Shown here: one piece after another, positions 28,651-37,661 of the stretch
Layout: every line of letters begins with the position of its first letter
Numbering within the stretch: position 1 is the first letter of the stretch
Assembly: GCF_902196135.1 (NCBI RefSeq)
Contig: NZ_CABIKE010000001.1
Span: 1-64,000 of the forward strand
DNA: 64,000 nucleotides
Direction: 5' to 3'
Source: Helicobacter suis
GTDB lineage: Bacteria; Campylobacterota; Campylobacteria; Campylobacterales; Helicobacteraceae
Made by a program: the position numbers and the translations under genes
Notes under the pieces: generated by a model
Told to the model about the DNA's origin: nothing
Seen by the model: the letters and a program-made list of their open reading frames with translations, nothing else
The model's database searches: none

Positions 28651-29750
28651 AGCCTCTCAGACCAAAAGGCCTTAAAGCGAGCATAACGCCCCTCTAAAAT
28701 CGCCTCTCTAGCGCCGCGTACTAGTTGTAAATAAAAAAAGAGGTTGTGTAAACTAGCCAAACGAAAATAGGTTAATTCTTTAGCCCTAAAAAGGTGGCTT
28801 AAATACGCTTTAGAGTAGTGTTTACAGGTATAGCAAGCACAATTAAAATCAAGGGGGTCTTGGCTCTGCTTATATTGTGCAGATTTGATAGAAATTTTTC
28901 CCTCTGAACTAAAAAGCGTCCCATTTCTAGCATTGCGCGTAGGCATCACACAATCAAACATATCCACCCCCCGCTCTATGGCTTCTAATAAATCCTGTGG
29001 CGTACCCACTCCCATTAAATAGCGCGGTTTATGTGCAGGTAAAAAGGCTTCTGTGTATTCTATAGTCGCATACATCTCCTGTGCGCTTTCTCCTACGGCT
29101 AATCCGCCAATAGCAAAGCCATCAAAATCTAAACCACACAACTCTAAAGCGCTTTGTTTGCGTAGCTCTTGATCAATGCCTCCTTGTATAATGGCAAAGA
29201 TATGGTGATTGGGTTTGGCATGTTCTTTGTGGTACTTCAGACTTTCTAGTGCCCAAGCGGTGGTTTTTTGCACGGAGAGTTTTAAGCGATCTATTGAGGC
29301 TGGCAAACCTACCAAATCATCTAAAACCATACAAATATCACTATTAAGGGCATATTGAATCTCTAAAACTTTAGAGGGCGTAAAAAGATGAGTGCTACCA
29401 TCAATATGGGATTTAAATACAATTCCTTGATCATGGGATTTAGTGTTGCTTGAAAGAGAAAAGGCTTGAAACCCCCCGCTATCGGTTAAAAAATTACCCG
29501 GAAATTGGGTAAAACCATGCAACCCGCCTAATTGCTTGATACATGCTGCCCCCGGTCTTAAATAAAGGTGGTAGGTGTTGGCTAGAATAATAGGAGCATT
29601 AAGATGTTGGCTTAAATCTAAAGCGTCTAAACTTTTCACGCTAGCTTGCGTGCCTACGGGCATAAAAATAGGGGTTTGTACCATTCCATGGGATAAAAAT
29701 AAAGTTGTCGCACGGGCTTTACCATCTACCCGGTCTAGCCTAAAATCCAT
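28647..29750 (-). CDS. tgt: tRNA-guanine transglycosylase
   Basis: It exchanges G34 of tRNAs for Asp, Asn, His and Tyr with preQ1, inserting the queuosine precursor. Catalytic Asp is in [13 protein letters not shown] and the nucleophile Asp in [18 protein letters not shown]. The zinc site is [17 protein letters not shown] near the C-terminus. Length 367 aa is typical. The stop overlaps that of ftsZ. A queuosine-pathway partner, queH, lies at 37.7 kb. Confidence 0.96.
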   Translation of the reverse strand: MDFRLDRVDGKARATTLFLSHGMVQTPIFMPVGTQASVKSLDALDLSQHLNAPIILANTYHLYLRPGAACIKQLGGLHGFTQFPGNFLTDSGGFQAFSLSSNTKSHDQGIVFKSHIDGSTHLFTPSKVLEIQYALNSDICMVLDDLVGLPASIDRLKLSVQKTTAWALESLKYHKEHAKPNHHIFAIIQGGIDQELRKQSALELCGLDFDGFAIGGLAVGESAQEMYATIEYTEAFLPAHKPRYLMGVGTPQDLLEAIERGVDMFDCVMPTRNARNGTLFSSEGKISIKSAQYKQSQDPLDFNCACYTCKHYSKAYLSHLFRAKELTYFRLASLHNLFFYLQLVRGAREAILEGRYARFKAFWSERL

Positions 29751-29771
29751 TTTTAACCTTAGCTTTTTTAC

Positions 29772-29779
29772 ATTATAAT
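29772..29779. promoter_or_regulatory. Overlapping divergent -10 boxes (tgt and TrkA-C gene)
   Basis: The palindromic ATTATAAT supplies TATAAT on the plus strand (29774-29779) toward the TrkA-C gene and TATAAT on the minus strand (29777-29772) toward tgt. The gap is only 54 bp, so RNA polymerase binding for the two directions should be mutually exclusive. Confidence 0.45.
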
Positions 29780-29804
29780 AGCTAAAAACGCTGGGAAATT
29801 AGGG

Positions 29805-31214
29805 TTGAAAAAGGTTGCATTAATTGTTGAGGGCGTGGTGGCTAAAAAGTTTATGGAGTTAGTAGTCTCCAAATTTTTTAGCAATAATTTTTATCTAGTG
29901 ATCACCAAAGACCCTAGCTGTTTACCTAGTACTCTACCTAGTACTTTTGAAGTACATGTATTTGATCCTACCTCTGCCTATCGTCTTTATCCTTTCATTG
30001 ATGCTAATGTAAGCGATATATTTATTTTGCTAGAAAATACCCAAGAACAACAGGTTATCTATGAAATTATCCGTCAGAAAAATAAAGAAGCGCGCTTAAT
30101 TGTTAATCAAGGTTTGGAGGGGGTTAAAGATGAGAGGCTTGTATTAATTGATCACACCCAAATTATTGCTAATAAATTCATCGCTAAAATCCCTAATGTC
30201 CCTAGTGTACCACAAGGTTTTGGGCTTGAGCAGGGGGAGGTGATGGAGATTGGCGTACCTTTTGGGAGTGTTTTTGCCTACCGCCACATTGGTTCGTTAC
30301 ACCAAAAAGACTACCGCATTGTGGGGGTATACCGGAAAAATGAATTTTATTTAAGCCACTCTGCTATGGTGATTCAACCAAGAGATCAACTACTAGCTGT
30401 GGGTAATCCAGAAACACTTAATAATGTCTATTTACAAGTAAGAAGCAATGTAGGGCAATTTCCTGCTCCCTTTGGGCGAGATATTTATCTTTACATTGAC
30501 ATGCATTTGCAATCTATGGAGGCCTTAGAAAGAGATATTGATCAAGCGCTAGTTTTACACGATCAACTCAAAAGCGCCATGCTTTATATCCAAGTTTTAC
30601 GCCCCACCTACACAGCCTTTATTGAGAAAATCCGTGCCATTGAATCTAAAGATATCCGCATTGTTTTAGACTTTAAGGGCTCTTGTTTTGCAGAAAAACT
30701 CCAAGTAGATAGCCAAAAGAAAATTGGCCTAGTGGTGGTTGGCAAAGAAATTTTTAATAAACGGGATAACCGCAAGGTTTTATTTGAGATCCTCACACCG
30801 ATTTTTAAGACGAGTGCTAGGGGTTTTGAGGGGATTAGCAAAAGCATGGTTGTGTTAAACAAGGACATGGAACAAAACGAGGATATCTCTTCTGTGATGT
30901 TTGATGTGTGTGCCCAAATGAATTTAGACATGTTATTATACGATTTTGATCCAGATAAGCGTTACAAAGTAGAGGTTATTGAAAATTACGAACATCTCTC
31001 CCACATTTATAACCGGAAAATCAAGGTGATTCGCACACATGTTAAAAACCCCGTGCTATTTCTAAGAAGTTTAGAAACCCCTGTGGTACAGTTTTTACCC
31101 TTTGAATCTTGTATTACAAAAAACCAGTTTTTTTGGATGTTTTCTACTAAAGTAGAACGAATCGTATTTTTAAGTGATATACACCCCCAAATGTTTATCC
31201 CGGTGGTGGAGTGA
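29805..31214 (+). CDS. TrkA-C (RCK_C) domain protein, COG3400-like
   Basis: A 469-residue cytoplasmic protein. The first ~130 residues look like a degenerate Rossmann/RCK domain (KKVALIVEGVVAKKFMELV), followed by an RCK_C-like domain (RKNEFYLSHSAMVIQPRDQL). The C-terminal half (from about residue 225) is of unknown fold. RCK_C domains bind small ligands that gate channels or transporters. It corresponds to HP0282, which also precedes aroB in H. pylori. The TTG start is weakly supported by GGGA eight bases upstream. The function is unknown; a regulatory role with the nearby MscS-like channel is speculation. Confidence 0.65.
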   Translation: MKKVALIVEGVVAKKFMELVVSKFFSNNFYLVITKDPSCLPSTLPSTFEVHVFDPTSAYRLYPFIDANVSDIFILLENTQEQQVIYEIIRQKNKEARLIVNQGLEGVKDERLVLIDHTQIIANKFIAKIPNVPSVPQGFGLEQGEVMEIGVPFGSVFAYRHIGSLHQKDYRIVGVYRKNEFYLSHSAMVIQPRDQLLAVGNPETLNNVYLQVRSNVGQFPAPFGRDIYLYIDMHLQSMEALERDIDQALVLHDQLKSAMLYIQVLRPTYTAFIEKIRAIESKDIRIVLDFKGSCFAEKLQVDSQKKIGLVVVGKEIFNKRDNRKVLFEILTPIFKTSARGFEGISKSMVVLNKDMEQNEDISSVMFDVCAQMNLDMLLYDFDPDKRYKVEVIENYEHLSHIYNRKIKVIRTHVKNPVLFLRSLETPVVQFLPFESCITKNQFFWMFSTKVERIVFLSDIHPQMFIPVVE

Positions 31215-32224
31215 TGCGCCTTGATCTGTTAAAATACCCTATTGAGATTGGCGCGCTACCCCAAATTACTTATACCGGTAAGGTTTTAGTGGTGAGTGAT
31301 ACGGTGGTTGCACCCCTATATTTAGAACAAGTTTTAAACCATATCCAAGCTTCTAAAGTTTTTAAGATCGTTATTCCTACCGGCGAAGTGTATAAAAAAT
31401 GGGAAACTTTAGAAAAAATCTTAAATGCAGCCTTTGAGGTTAATTTAAGCCGTAAGGATTGTTTAGTGGCTTTGGGTGGGGGAGTGGTGAGTGATATGGT
31501 GGGTTTTGCAAGCGCAATTTATAAACGAGGCATTGCCTTTTATAATATCCCAACCACCCTTCTAGCCCAAGTAGATGCTAGCATTGGAGGTAAGACCGGT
31601 ATTAATAATGCCTATGGTAAAAATTTAATCGGAGCGTTTCACTCACCCAAAGCCGTTTATATTGATCCGCAGTTTTTACACACCTTATCCAAGCGCGCTT
31701 TTTATGCCGGTGTAGCTGAGATGATTAAAAAGGCGGTGTGTTTTGATGCCTCTTATTTTGAATGGTTAGAAAATCACTCTATAGAACAACACCTAGAACA
31801 AGCCATTGCTAAAAGTATAACTATTAAAGCTAAAGTAGTGATACAAGATGAAAGAGAAGAGGCGCTACGCATGGGGCTTAATTATGGGCATACTTTTGGG
31901 CATGCCATTGAAAAAGCAGGGGCTTATGAGGCATTATTGCACGGGGAGGCGGTGGCTATTGGCATGCAAATGGCCAATGCCTTAGCGTGTCAATTAGGGC
32001 TTTTAGATCAAAAAGTACAGATACGGATTAAAAATTTGTTAGCGCGCTACCAATTAGATTTAACCTATAAAATTACAAATGTAGAACAATTCTATAAAGA
32101 TTTACAGATGGATAAAAAAAATGTCAACGGGATTACATTTATTTTACCCACAGGTCTTGGAAACTTCAAAGCCAAACAAGTACCTAAAGATCGCGTTATA
32201 GAGGTTTTAAATGCGTGGTGCTAG
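31214..32224 (+). CDS. aroB: 3-dehydroquinate synthase
   Basis: The second enzyme of the shikimate pathway, an NAD+- and metal-dependent cyclase converting DAHP to 3-dehydroquinate. Motifs are CLVALGGGVVSDMVGFASAIYKRG (NAD binding), PTTLLAQVDASIGGKTGIN, and the metal ligands GLNYGHTFGHAIE and HGEAVAIGM. The ATG overlaps the upstream TGA as TGATG; a GTG one codon earlier is also possible. It overlaps the MscS-like gene by 14 bp. Confidence 0.95.
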   Translation: MRLDLLKYPIEIGALPQITYTGKVLVVSDTVVAPLYLEQVLNHIQASKVFKIVIPTGEVYKKWETLEKILNAAFEVNLSRKDCLVALGGGVVSDMVGFASAIYKRGIAFYNIPTTLLAQVDASIGGKTGINNAYGKNLIGAFHSPKAVYIDPQFLHTLSKRAFYAGVAEMIKKAVCFDASYFEWLENHSIEQHLEQAIAKSITIKAKVVIQDEREEALRMGLNYGHTFGHAIEKAGAYEALLHGEAVAIGMQMANALACQLGLLDQKVQIRIKNLLARYQLDLTYKITNVEQFYKDLQMDKKNVNGITFILPTGLGNFKAKQVPKDRVIEVLNAWC

Positions 32225-33731
32225 GTATTTGATAATTTTGCTTTGTGCCGGGTTACTTGTTGCGTCTGAAAGCCAAGAGTTACAAATGAAACTTAATAAA
32301 ATTGAGAAAAATTTAGAAAGCCAAGATAGCATTTGGTTACAAAAATTTAAAAATTTTGAAAATTATGGGAAAATCTCTTTAGAGATTCAGCGCATAAAAG
32401 AGCGTTTGAAAAATCTTAAAGCAGATACTCTAGAGGCTAGCGCGCTTAATCACAGCCTAAAAACTTTGCAACACCAAGAAAAATTGCTTGAATCGTATAA
32501 AACTAATCCTTTTAAAGAACTAGTTGAAAAGCCCGCCATCACCAATATTCCCAATATCACTAGTCCCTTAGCCATTGTAACCGGCCTCTCTTTTATTAAA
32601 ACCATGCGCGCTAAGTTAATCACCATGCAGCAACACCAAAAGGTCCTCAAGCAAATCATTGTCGCGCTTAATCAAAAAATAGAAATTCTAACAAAATTAC
32701 AAACCATGCAGCCCAAACAATGGGATGTGGCGATTTATCAAGAACGGGTTAAAAAAATTGAATTTGAAAGCGCACAAGATCTACTCAAGGCTAGTTTAGA
32801 TGCTTATACTAAGGATATGGAGGAAAATACCCAAAACATTAAATCCCAAATTAGAGATCAAGTTTTTAAACTCCTTTATGTCTTGTTAATTGCTTGTTCT
32901 AGTATTGTGCTAGCTTGGATACTCAAACACCTTAGCCACAAATATTTATACAGCGATGAGCGGGCTTACACGATTAATAAGGCAATTAATTTTATTAATG
33001 CCAATGTGGTGGTGCTTATCTTTTTATTTGCCTATTTAGAAAATGTCTCTTATCTAGTTACGATGTTAGGCTTTGTAGGCGCTGGATTTGCCATTGCCAT
33101 GCGTGATTTATTCATGAGCATGCTAGGGTGGTTTAGTATTGTTTTAAAGGGTAGTTTGCATGTAGGCGATCGCATCAAAGTTGCTAAAGATGGGATGGTG
33201 TATATAGGAGATGTACTAGATATTTCCATGCTTTATATTACTTTGTTTGAAGATGTTACTCTGACCACCTATCTTAAAAATAATGGCCGCGCGGGGCGTA
33301 TTATTTTTATCCCTAATAACTATGTCTTTACCGGCTTAGTGTCTAATTACAGCCATTTAGGTTTAAAGACGGTGTGGGATAGTGTGGATTTTTTCCTAAC
33401 CTTTGATTCTAACCACCAAAGGGCAATGGATATTGCCTTAAAAATTGCCACAACCCACTCACAACCCTATAGCGACATCGCCCAAACCCAGTTTAGCAAA
33501 ATGCGCACTAAATACGCTTTACGCGCCATTGAAGTAACGCCAAAAGTGTATACGATGACAGAAAAAGATGGCATGCGTTTGTATGTTTCTTATCTAACCA
33601 ATGCCTATGCGACTCTGAGTTTGCGCTCTAAAATTTCTACCGATGTGGTACAAGCCTTTTTAAAAACCCGCGATGTCTTTTTAAGCACCGCTCTTAAAGA
33701 AATCCAAGAAAAACAAGAAAGTAGCCTTTAA
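32211..33731 (+). CDS. MscS-family mechanosensitive channel, large
   Basis: A 506-residue membrane protein. It has a signal-like N-terminus (YLIILLCAGLLVAS), a long helical coiled-coil-like periplasmic region (residues 20-215), and two or three transmembrane helices. The pore helix and beta domain of MscS follow (GFVGAGFAIAMRDLFMSMLGWFSIVLKGSLHVGDRIKV). Such channels release solutes on hypo-osmotic shock. It overlaps aroB and has the position of HP0284. Beyond this point the H. pylori order breaks, and rocF follows after 1 bp. Confidence 0.85.
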   Translation: MRGARYLIILLCAGLLVASESQELQMKLNKIEKNLESQDSIWLQKFKNFENYGKISLEIQRIKERLKNLKADTLEASALNHSLKTLQHQEKLLESYKTNPFKELVEKPAITNIPNITSPLAIVTGLSFIKTMRAKLITMQQHQKVLKQIIVALNQKIEILTKLQTMQPKQWDVAIYQERVKKIEFESAQDLLKASLDAYTKDMEENTQNIKSQIRDQVFKLLYVLLIACSSIVLAWILKHLSHKYLYSDERAYTINKAINFINANVVVLIFLFAYLENVSYLVTMLGFVGAGFAIAMRDLFMSMLGWFSIVLKGSLHVGDRIKVAKDGMVYIGDVLDISMLYITLFEDVTLTTYLKNNGRAGRIIFIPNNYVFTGLVSNYSHLGLKTVWDSVDFFLTFDSNHQRAMDIALKIATTHSQPYSDIAQTQFSKMRTKYALRAIEVTPKVYTMTEKDGMRLYVSYLTNAYATLSLRSKISTDVVQAFLKTRDVFLSTALKEIQEKQESSL

Positions 33732-33732
33732 C

Positions 33733-34668
33733 ATGCAACATCATTTTATTTTAGTGGCTTTAAATGCCGAAATGGGAGGCGCCAAACAAGGCAGTAATAC
33801 AGGTGTAGAGCGTTTAAAAAATGCGTTACTTCAAAAATACCCACAAATAGAAACAGTAACCATTGGGCAAGAGGAGTGCACTCTAAATACCTTTTTTAAA
33901 TACGCTAAGCATTTTGAGGATTATTATTGCTTTTGTAAATTTTTATTAATCCCGGGTCTACAGGAGGTGTTTAAAAAGCAATGCTTCTCATTAATTTTAA
34001 GTTCAGAACATGCGAATGCCTTTGGTATTATCCAAGCTTTGCGTAGCACACATCCGCAGAAAAAACTAGGAATCTTATATTTAGACGCCCATGCAGACAT
34101 CCATACCGCTTATGATAGCCATTCAAAACATATCCATGGCATGCCTTTGGGTATGGTGCTTAATCATGTCCATAGTGGCCCTAATCCTTTAAACCGACAA
34201 GAACAAGAATATTGGCAAAAACTCTGTGCTTTGGGCATGCAAGATGGCGTATTAGCTTTTGATCCTAAACATTTAGTCTATTTTGGTGTGCGCAGTACAG
34301 AGGCAAGCGAGAGAAATGTCATTAAAGAATGCGCGATTCCTCTTTTTAGTGTGGATGCGATCCGTGCGGATCTAAGAGGTGTACTAGAACAAAGCCAAGC
34401 TTTATTAAAAGAGGTAGATATTCTTTATTTAAGCCTAGATATTGACATCTTAGATGGGAAAATCTTTAGTTCTACAGGTGTACGCGAAAATAATGGATTG
34501 CAGCCCTCAGAATTGCATGCACTTTTAGAAGGGCTTTTACAGACCTTTAAAACGCGTTTAGCAGCTGTTGAGATTACAGAGTATAACCCTGAATTATACA
34601 CAGGTGATGGAGAAGATGAAAAGGTGGTTTTACAATTAGCCCAAAGTGTTTTAAATCAATTTCAATAA
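33733..34668 (+). CDS. rocF: Arginase
   Basis: It hydrolyses arginine to ornithine and urea, feeding urease in gastric helicobacters and depleting host arginine. Metal ligands are seen in ILYLDAHADIHTAYDSHSKHIHG and YLSLDIDILDG. The Helicobacter-specific insertion around LSSEHANAFGI, needed for activity in H. pylori RocF, is present. Length 311 aa is close to the family. In H. pylori rocF neighbours ald; here a hydrolase gene is placed between them. Confidence 0.95.
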   Translation: MQHHFILVALNAEMGGAKQGSNTGVERLKNALLQKYPQIETVTIGQEECTLNTFFKYAKHFEDYYCFCKFLLIPGLQEVFKKQCFSLILSSEHANAFGIIQALRSTHPQKKLGILYLDAHADIHTAYDSHSKHIHGMPLGMVLNHVHSGPNPLNRQEQEYWQKLCALGMQDGVLAFDPKHLVYFGVRSTEASERNVIKECAIPLFSVDAIRADLRGVLEQSQALLKEVDILYLSLDIDILDGKIFSSTGVRENNGLQPSELHALLEGLLQTFKTRLAAVEITEYNPELYTGDGEDEKVVLQLAQSVLNQFQ

Positions 34669-34677
34669 GGAATTTAC

Positions 34678-35952
34678 ATGACTCGTAGAAAATTTATCCT
34701 CACTAGTTGTGGTGTGAGTTTATCTCTTTTAGCGCCATTAGAAGGGAGTATACAGCCTATTAAGGCAATGGGTATTGTAGAGGTTTTTGCAGACGGGGCG
34801 CATTTAAGCGCTGTAGTGGTGGCTTATGACAAGCCTCTTTCTAGTGTGATTGCTAGTGCTTTTAAAGTAGAAGGGCGTACGATTCAAAAAGTCTATCTGC
34901 GCCAAAGCCCAACCAAAGGAGAGGCAACTGTTAAAGGAAAATTTGTAATCTTAGAACTCTCTTTAGATGATGCACAGATTGATTTAAAAGAGGAGGTGGC
35001 ACTCAAGCAGAAAAAAGGCGCGCCTAAGCAGGTGGATAAACCCCGCTTTAAGGCCGGTGAACCCTCAGGGCATAATCTCATGTTTAAAACCCCCAAAGCC
35101 CATGTTGAGATTCTCAATTCCCACCCTCTTGAAATTTCTTCTATTTACTACCCCATAGTAGAGGATTTTATCGCCCAAGATTTTTACGATGAAACCAACC
35201 ACCAAAACCTCCACTACAATCTTTTTATCCCTAAAGATAGTAGCAAAAAACCCCTCCCCCTTGTACTTTTTATCCACGATGCTGGATCGATTAGTACTTT
35301 TGTCAAAGCCACGCTTTTACAAGGTCTAGGCGCTGTGATTTTTGCCCACCCTAAAGAACAAGCAAAACGGCCATGTTTTGTTTTAGCCCCCCAGTATGAT
35401 ACGGTGCTAGTAGATGATGATTCTAAGGCCTCGCCCCTCTTAGACACAACTATCCATCTAATCCAAAGTTTGAGCAAAAAATACCCCATCGATTCTAAAC
35501 GGCTTTATACCACCGGCCAGTCTATGGGGTGCATGGCCTCTATTGCGATGTTAATTAAATACCCTAATTTCTTTGCAGGGGCTTTTTTGGTAGCAGGACA
35601 GTGGAAAGCCTCACTATGTACGCCTTTACTTAAAGATAAACTTTTTATTATGGTTTCAGCTGATGATCCGGGGGCTTATCCGGGGGAAAATGCCATTGTT
35701 GCGTTTTTAGAGCAAAAAGGGGCTAAAATTGCTAAAGGTGTGTGGAATGGGGCGTGGCAGGCTAAGCAGTTTAAAGAGGCTTATGAAAAACTAAGCGATC
35801 AAAAGGCTACTATCCGGTATGTTGTGTTTTCTAAGGGAAGTGTATTATCGCCCACAGACACTAATAAGGGCAGTGCACACCGCAATACTTGGAAGATTGC
35901 CTATAGCATTGAGCCTATCCGTGAGTGGCTATTTGAACAAGTTTTAGCATAG
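34678..35952 (+). CDS. Exported alpha/beta hydrolase (esterase/peptidase-like)
   Basis: A 424-residue protein with a twin-arginine-like signal (TRRKFILTSCGVSLSLLA), an N-terminal ~150-residue domain, and an alpha/beta-hydrolase domain from about residue 180. Nucleophile Ser282 is in TTGQSMGCMA (GxSxG) and the oxyanion region in LPLVLFIHDAG. The C-terminal GSAHRNTW is a candidate for the catalytic His. It resembles PHB-depolymerase/feruloyl-esterase-like predicted peptidases; the substrate is unknown. It lies 9 bp after rocF and 9 bp before ald, so it is probably co-expressed. I do not recall an equivalent at this place in H. pylori. Confidence 0.75.
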   Translation: MTRRKFILTSCGVSLSLLAPLEGSIQPIKAMGIVEVFADGAHLSAVVVAYDKPLSSVIASAFKVEGRTIQKVYLRQSPTKGEATVKGKFVILELSLDDAQIDLKEEVALKQKKGAPKQVDKPRFKAGEPSGHNLMFKTPKAHVEILNSHPLEISSIYYPIVEDFIAQDFYDETNHQNLHYNLFIPKDSSKKPLPLVLFIHDAGSISTFVKATLLQGLGAVIFAHPKEQAKRPCFVLAPQYDTVLVDDDSKASPLLDTTIHLIQSLSKKYPIDSKRLYTTGQSMGCMASIAMLIKYPNFFAGAFLVAGQWKASLCTPLLKDKLFIMVSADDPGAYPGENAIVAFLEQKGAKIAKGVWNGAWQAKQFKEAYEKLSDQKATIRYVVFSKGSVLSPTDTNKGSAHRNTWKIAYSIEPIREWLFEQVLA

Positions 35953-35961
35953 GGAGTTTTA

Positions 35962-37107
35962 ATGCAAAGCATTGGTCTAGTCAAAGAGAGCATGGATTTA
36001 GAATCTAGGGTGGGTTTGATCCCCCAAGATGTGGCTTTCTTGACTCATTATGTCAGTGTGTTAGTTGAAGAAAATGCGGGGCTGATGAGCGGGTATAGCA
36101 ATGAGGATTATGCTAGAGCAGGGGCTACTATCGTCTCTCATAAAAAGGCTTGGGAGCAAGGTATCGTAGTCAAATGCAAAGAACCCTTAGAACATGAATA
36201 CTCTCTTTTACAAGAAGGGGCTACCCTCTTTAGTTTTTTAGATTTGGCTTACAATAAATCTTTAGCCTCCATGCTAGTAGAGAAAAAAATTCTCTCAATT
36301 TGTACAGAAACCATTGCCGGGCCTAAAAACAATTACCCGATGCTTTTGCCTATGAGTGTGGTAGCAGGCCAACTAGCCGCCCATTTGATCCAACATTATT
36401 TATTAGGGCTAGAACATTTACCCGGAGTGTTTGGGAAAGGGATTTTATTAGGGGGGTTTGTGGGGGAAATGCGGGCTAAAGTGGTGGTAGTAGGTGGTGG
36501 CGTGGTGGGTTTGGAGGCCGCTAGAGTGCTAAGTTTATTAGGGGCTAGGGTAGTGGTGCTTGAATTAGATTATGCTAAATTACAAAACCACCCCTACACT
36601 TTTGCTCACCATTTAGAAATTTTAGGAATCAATGAGGAGAATATTGAGCGCGCATTAGAGGGGGCTGTAGGGTTAGTTGGTGCGGTACTCATCACAAGCA
36701 CTCGTACACCTAAAGTTATTTTAAAACGGCACTTACAGAAAATGCAAAAGGGCGGGGTGGTGGTAGATGTGGCTTGTGATTTAGGCGGGTGTGTGGAGAG
36801 TATCCATCAAACTAGCCACTCTAATCCTCTTTATCTAGCTGAAGGGTTATTACACTATGGCGTGCCTAATATGCCCGGGGTGGTGGCTAGAAGTAGTTCG
36901 GTTGCCTATAGCCATGCAAGTTTGCCCTATTTGGCTTACTTTTTAGAACATGGCCTAAAAGAATTTTTGAAGGCCAATACTAAAACTGTTGCCAACACCT
37001 CAGGGGGATTAAGCGCTTATGCAGGATATTTAACACAAGAAAATATCGCTAGAAGTTTTGATCTACCTTATAAAAGTGTGGTAGAAATTTTGGAGGCACT
37101 AACTTAA
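35962..37107 (+). CDS. ald: Alanine dehydrogenase
   Basis: An NAD-dependent enzyme interconverting alanine and pyruvate with ammonia. N-terminal substrate residues appear in GLVKESMDLESRVGLIP. The Rossmann motif is VVVVGGGVVGLEAARVLSLLGA near residue 175, and MPGVVARSSSVAYSHASLPY near the C-terminus is characteristic. Length 381 aa is normal. Placement after rocF implies shared control of arginine/alanine nitrogen use, as in H. pylori. Confidence 0.92.
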   Translation: MQSIGLVKESMDLESRVGLIPQDVAFLTHYVSVLVEENAGLMSGYSNEDYARAGATIVSHKKAWEQGIVVKCKEPLEHEYSLLQEGATLFSFLDLAYNKSLASMLVEKKILSICTETIAGPKNNYPMLLPMSVVAGQLAAHLIQHYLLGLEHLPGVFGKGILLGGFVGEMRAKVVVVGGGVVGLEAARVLSLLGARVVVLELDYAKLQNHPYTFAHHLEILGINEENIERALEGAVGLVGAVLITSTRTPKVILKRHLQKMQKGGVVVDVACDLGGCVESIHQTSHSNPLYLAEGLLHYGVPNMPGVVARSSSVAYSHASLPYLAYFLEHGLKEFLKANTKTVANTSGGLSAYAGYLTQENIARSFDLPYKSVVEILEALT

Positions 37108-37113
37108 AAATAT

Positions 37114-37206
37114 ATGGGCGTACTAGACACAATTCTATTAGTGTTCTTGGTGTGTGTTTTAATAGGCGGAGTGGGTTATTATATTTATATGGTATTAAAA
37201 AAATAA
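37114..37206 (+). CDS. Possible 30-aa single-helix membrane peptide
   Basis: ATG frame of 30 codons six bases after ald. The product is one hydrophobic helix (ILLVFLVCVLIGGVGYYIY) with a KK tail, typical of small inner-membrane proteins. No clear ribosome site precedes it, so expression would rely on reinitiation after ald. I recognise no family; chance hydrophobicity is possible. Confidence 0.35.
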   Translation: MGVLDTILLVFLVCVLIGGVGYYIYMVLKK

Positions 37207-37232
37207 CCCTCTAAATCCAGAAACACTAGGCG

Positions 37233-37568
37233 TTATTTAGAAGCCACATCTAACACTCTTTGCACGCTATCTATTTTGCTTAAACTCAAGTTTAAAACAC
37301 TATCCTCTAATCCCCCAAGACTATGGGCTACATTGGCATCTAGGCTAATACAATCCCCGGTCTCTAAAGTGTGTTTTTGCCCTTCTACTTCAAACCAAAT
37401 CCGCCCTTGTAACACCCGTACTTTAATCGCTCCGGGCGCTTGGTGTTTGCGCATCTCCTCTGCTCTTGGCATACAGATGCGGATTTCTACACCGCTATCT
37501 GTTTCTAAAAGCTTTTCAATGTGCAAACTATCAAAACTAACGCCTTGTAAAAAATGTAAAACTTGCAT
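37233..37568 (-). CDS. Small cupin-domain protein (HP0902-like)
   Basis: A 111-residue single-domain cupin. The beta-barrel core is visible in HQAPGAIKVRVLQGRIWFEV and LETGDCISLDANVAHSLGG. The first 35 residues (MQVLHFLQGVSFDSLHIEKL) closely resemble H. pylori HP0902, a small dimeric cupin. Some metal-ligand positions of classical cupins seem replaced, as in HP0902. The C-terminus is about 12 residues longer. The function is unresolved. Confidence 0.75.
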   Translation of the reverse strand: MQVLHFLQGVSFDSLHIEKLLETDSGVEIRICMPRAEEMRKHQAPGAIKVRVLQGRIWFEVEGQKHTLETGDCISLDANVAHSLGGLEDSVLNLSLSKIDSVQRVLDVASK

Positions 37569-37629
37569 AACTCCCCTTTAGCTTAAGATTATTTTGGCCA
37601 GATAAATCCATAGATTGTAAGAGTTCTAG

Positions 37630-37635
37630 TATAAT
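37630..37635 (+). promoter_or_regulatory. Probable queH promoter -10
   Basis: TATAAT in TCTAGTATAATGCTC, about 27 bases before the queH ATG and divergent from the cupin gene. Confidence 0.45.
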
Positions 37636-37661
37636 GCTCTTTAAATAATAATGGATAAAAA

